A stretch of DNA of 64,000 nucleotides from Tropicimonas sp. IMCC34043 (lineage in GTDB: Bacteria; Pseudomonadota; Alphaproteobacteria; Rhodobacterales; Rhodobacteraceae), in contig NZ_QMEK01000001.1 in assembly GCF_003390845.1 (NCBI RefSeq), positions 806,001 to 870,000 of the forward strand, given 5' to 3'. The first letter of the stretch is position 1, and every line of letters starts with the position of its first letter. Under the pieces are notes generated by a model. It was not told where the DNA came from. It worked only from the letters and a program-made list of their open reading frames with translations, and did no database searches. A program made the translations under genes and the position numbers. Shown here one piece after another: positions 62,704 to 64,000 of the stretch.

Positions 62704-62767
62704 GTCGGCCCCTTTCGCCCTGCACGGTTTCGGGGGTAATAGGGCCCCAGTGCGCGAGGGCCAACAT

Positions 62768-63331
62768 ATGCAGGACATCGATATTTCCAAGCCCTTGTGG
62801 GTGTTCGGCTATGGCAGCCTGATCTGGCATCCGGGCTTCGAGGTGGCTGAGCGGGCGGTGGCGCGGCTGATCGGATTTCGCCGCGCCTTTTGTATGACGT
62901 CGATCCACTATCGCGGCACGGTCGATGCTCCGGGTCTGGTGCTGGCGCTCGATGCTGCCGAAGGCGCCCATTGCGACGGTGTTGCCTTTCGCGTCGCGCC
63001 CGAAGGTGCCGCCCTGGCGCTGCAGGGCCTGCGCGAACGCGAGCTGATCTCGGCGGCCTATCTGGAGGAACGGGTCGAGGTCGCGTTGTGCGACGGCCGG
63101 CGGGTGATGGCGCTGACCTATGTGATGGACCGTGCCCATGCCCAGTATTGCGGCGACACGACGCTTGAACAGCAGGCGCAGATCATCGCCCGTGCCCGCG
63201 GCGGGCGCGGGCCGAATGCCGAATACCTGTTCAACACCGCCGCCCATCTGGCCGAGCTTGGCCTTGCCGATCCCGACCTCGACTGGTTGGCGGCGAGGGT
63301 GCGTGCCCTGAGCGCATCGGATTCCAGCTAA
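62768..63331 (+). CDS. Gamma-glutamylcyclotransferase, ChaC-like
   Basis: A 187-residue ChaC-family enzyme. It opens PLWVFGYGSLIWHPGFE, the substrate-binding loop; the catalytic Glu is in LEERVEVALCDG-like context (LRERELISAAYLEE). It ends NAEYLFNTAAHLAELGL. ChaC enzymes cleave glutathione to 5-oxoproline and Cys-Gly in the cytoplasm. GAGGGCC lies upstream of the ATG at 62768; the frame runs further upstream into the DUF2125 gene on the other strand. Divergent from that gene. Confidence 0.9.
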   Translation: MQDIDISKPLWVFGYGSLIWHPGFEVAERAVARLIGFRRAFCMTSIHYRGTVDAPGLVLALDAAEGAHCDGVAFRVAPEGAALALQGLRERELISAAYLEERVEVALCDGRRVMALTYVMDRAHAQYCGDTTLEQQAQIIARARGGRGPNAEYLFNTAAHLAELGLADPDLDWLAARVRALSASDSS

Positions 63332-63407
63332 GTCTTGTTTGGACATTGCTTTCTCGCGCTTGGTGCCTATCGTTGCGGCATATTCTGACCACCAGTGCCG
63401 GGACCCA

Positions 63408-64000
63408 ATGAGCGCAGTCGAGGCCGAACCGCAATTCTCGCAGCCGATCCGGCAAACGGTGCAGATGCTGATCGTTGTCGCCCTCGCGGGCGTCGGCGGC
63501 TGGATGATCTATCCCAGCGTCAAGCCGGTGTTCTTCGCCAACCCCTATCTCAACGGCGCGATCGGGCTGGTGTTTGTCTTCGGGGTCCTGAACTGCTTCC
63601 TGCAGGTGGCACAGCTCAGCTCCTCGGTGCGCTGGATCGAAGCCTTCGCCCGCGATCACCGCGCTGCCGAAACCGCGCGGCCGCCACGGATGCTGGCGCC
63701 GCTTGCTGGTCTGCTGCGTTCGCGCGGGGTCAACCGCCAGATTAGTTCCACCTCGGCAAGCTCGATCCTCGATTCGGTCGGCACCCGGATCGAAGAGGCG
63801 CGGGATATCACCCGCTATATCGGCAACCTGTTGATCTTCCTCGGTCTTCTCGGCACCTTCTATGGCCTCGCGACGACCGTGCCGGCGGTGGTCGACACGA
63901 TCCGCTCGCTCGCCCCGCAAGAGGGCGAAAGCGGCGTCGATATCTTCGCCAAGCTGATGAACGGGCTCGAGGCGCAACTTGGCGGCATGGGCACGGCCTT
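63408..64000 (+). CDS. MotA/TolQ/ExbB-type proton channel family protein (3' end outside window)
   Basis: The first 197 residues of a membrane protein cut by the window edge. Two hydrophobic helices lie near residues 17-37 and 49-68, followed by a cytoplasmic segment (SILDSVGTRIEEARDITRYIG) and a third helix with the conserved NLLIFLGLLGTFYGLATTVPAVVDTI, the helix-3 motif of TolQ/ExbB/MotA proton channels. It then continues into GLEAQLGGMGTAF, the helix-4 approach. The N-terminal third resembles the longer MotA-ExbB-like forms of alphaproteobacteria. An OmpA/MotB-type partner would be expected just beyond the window. Confidence 0.85.
   Translation, partial: MSAVEAEPQFSQPIRQTVQMLIVVALAGVGGWMIYPSVKPVFFANPYLNGAIGLVFVFGVLNCFLQVAQLSSSVRWIEAFARDHRAAETARPPRMLAPLAGLLRSRGVNRQISSTSASSILDSVGTRIEEARDITRYIGNLLIFLGLLGTFYGLATTVPAVVDTIRSLAPQEGESGVDIFAKLMNGLEAQLGGMGTA

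Overview
The window is high-GC chromosomal DNA of an alphaproteobacterium, most likely family Rhodobacteraceae (order Rhodobacterales; Rhodobacter/Paracoccus-like). The support is indirect but consistent: an aglR-aglEFGAK alpha-glucoside locus, CarD next to a 7Fe ferredoxin and a SUV3-type helicase, short-form HisG with HisZ, class I LysRS, a tRNA-His lacking G-1, and many small proteins typical of this order (DUF2125, DUF6324, MmcB, DUF1428). There are no rRNA genes, phage genes, insertion sequences or CRISPR arrays, and no strand-wide sign of recent transfer.

Layout. 1-8.0 kb is accessory catabolism. It holds the 3' end of a LacI-type regulator; an SDR dehydrogenase and a TIM-barrel sugar isomerase (minus strand); a translationally coupled pair of a GST-kappa/HCCA isomerase and an AllA-type cupin; then a D-2-hydroxyacid dehydrogenase divergent from an unusual one-polypeptide fusion of a 3-mercaptopyruvate sulfurtransferase and a FAD-linked D-2-hydroxyacid (D-lactate/glycolate-type) dehydrogenase, followed by an IclR regulator. 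The fusion suggests a sulfur-linked hydroxyacid pathway such as 3-mercaptolactate to 3-mercaptopyruvate to pyruvate plus sulfane sulfur; this is an inference. 8.4-12.7 kb holds a small secreted peptide, a DUF2478 / glycosyltransferase-family-3 / truncated siroheme-synthase operon, an alpha/beta hydrolase and a single-domain response regulator.

13-23.2 kb is a complete alpha-glucoside utilisation locus. aglR-GH1 glucosidase-glucokinase run leftward, and aglE-F-G-A-K (binding protein, two permeases, GH13 glucosidase, ATPase) run rightward, with two LacI-type operators between them. Sugars would be imported by AglEFGK, split to glucose by AglA or the GH1 enzyme, and phosphorylated by Glk.

23.3-40.5 kb is mixed: a SHOCT protein, guaB, tRNA-His, a MarR-GNAT fusion with its palindrome, MmcB, a probable 6S RNA, a MarR-controlled VOC/VOC/VOC/DUF1428 cluster, ribB-ribH-nusB, an alpha/beta hydrolase, an SCP2 protein, a TPR protein, the SUV3-like helicase, an S4 protein, fdxA and carD.

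40.5-64 kb is largely core metabolism: cobS and cobT (divergent), a KefB-type antiporter, a 987-aa membrane protein with a secretion/pilus-like C-terminus, a SIMPL protein, metY, the hisS-hisZ-hisG operon, slyX, a DUF4336 protein, lysK, a TerB-like protein, a Tat-exported D-Ala-D-Ala carboxypeptidase, hisC-tyrC-extensin, a DUF2125 protein, ChaC and the start of a MotA/TolQ/ExbB-type channel gene cut by the window edge. All functions are assigned by reading motifs and overall protein resemblance; no database search was run.
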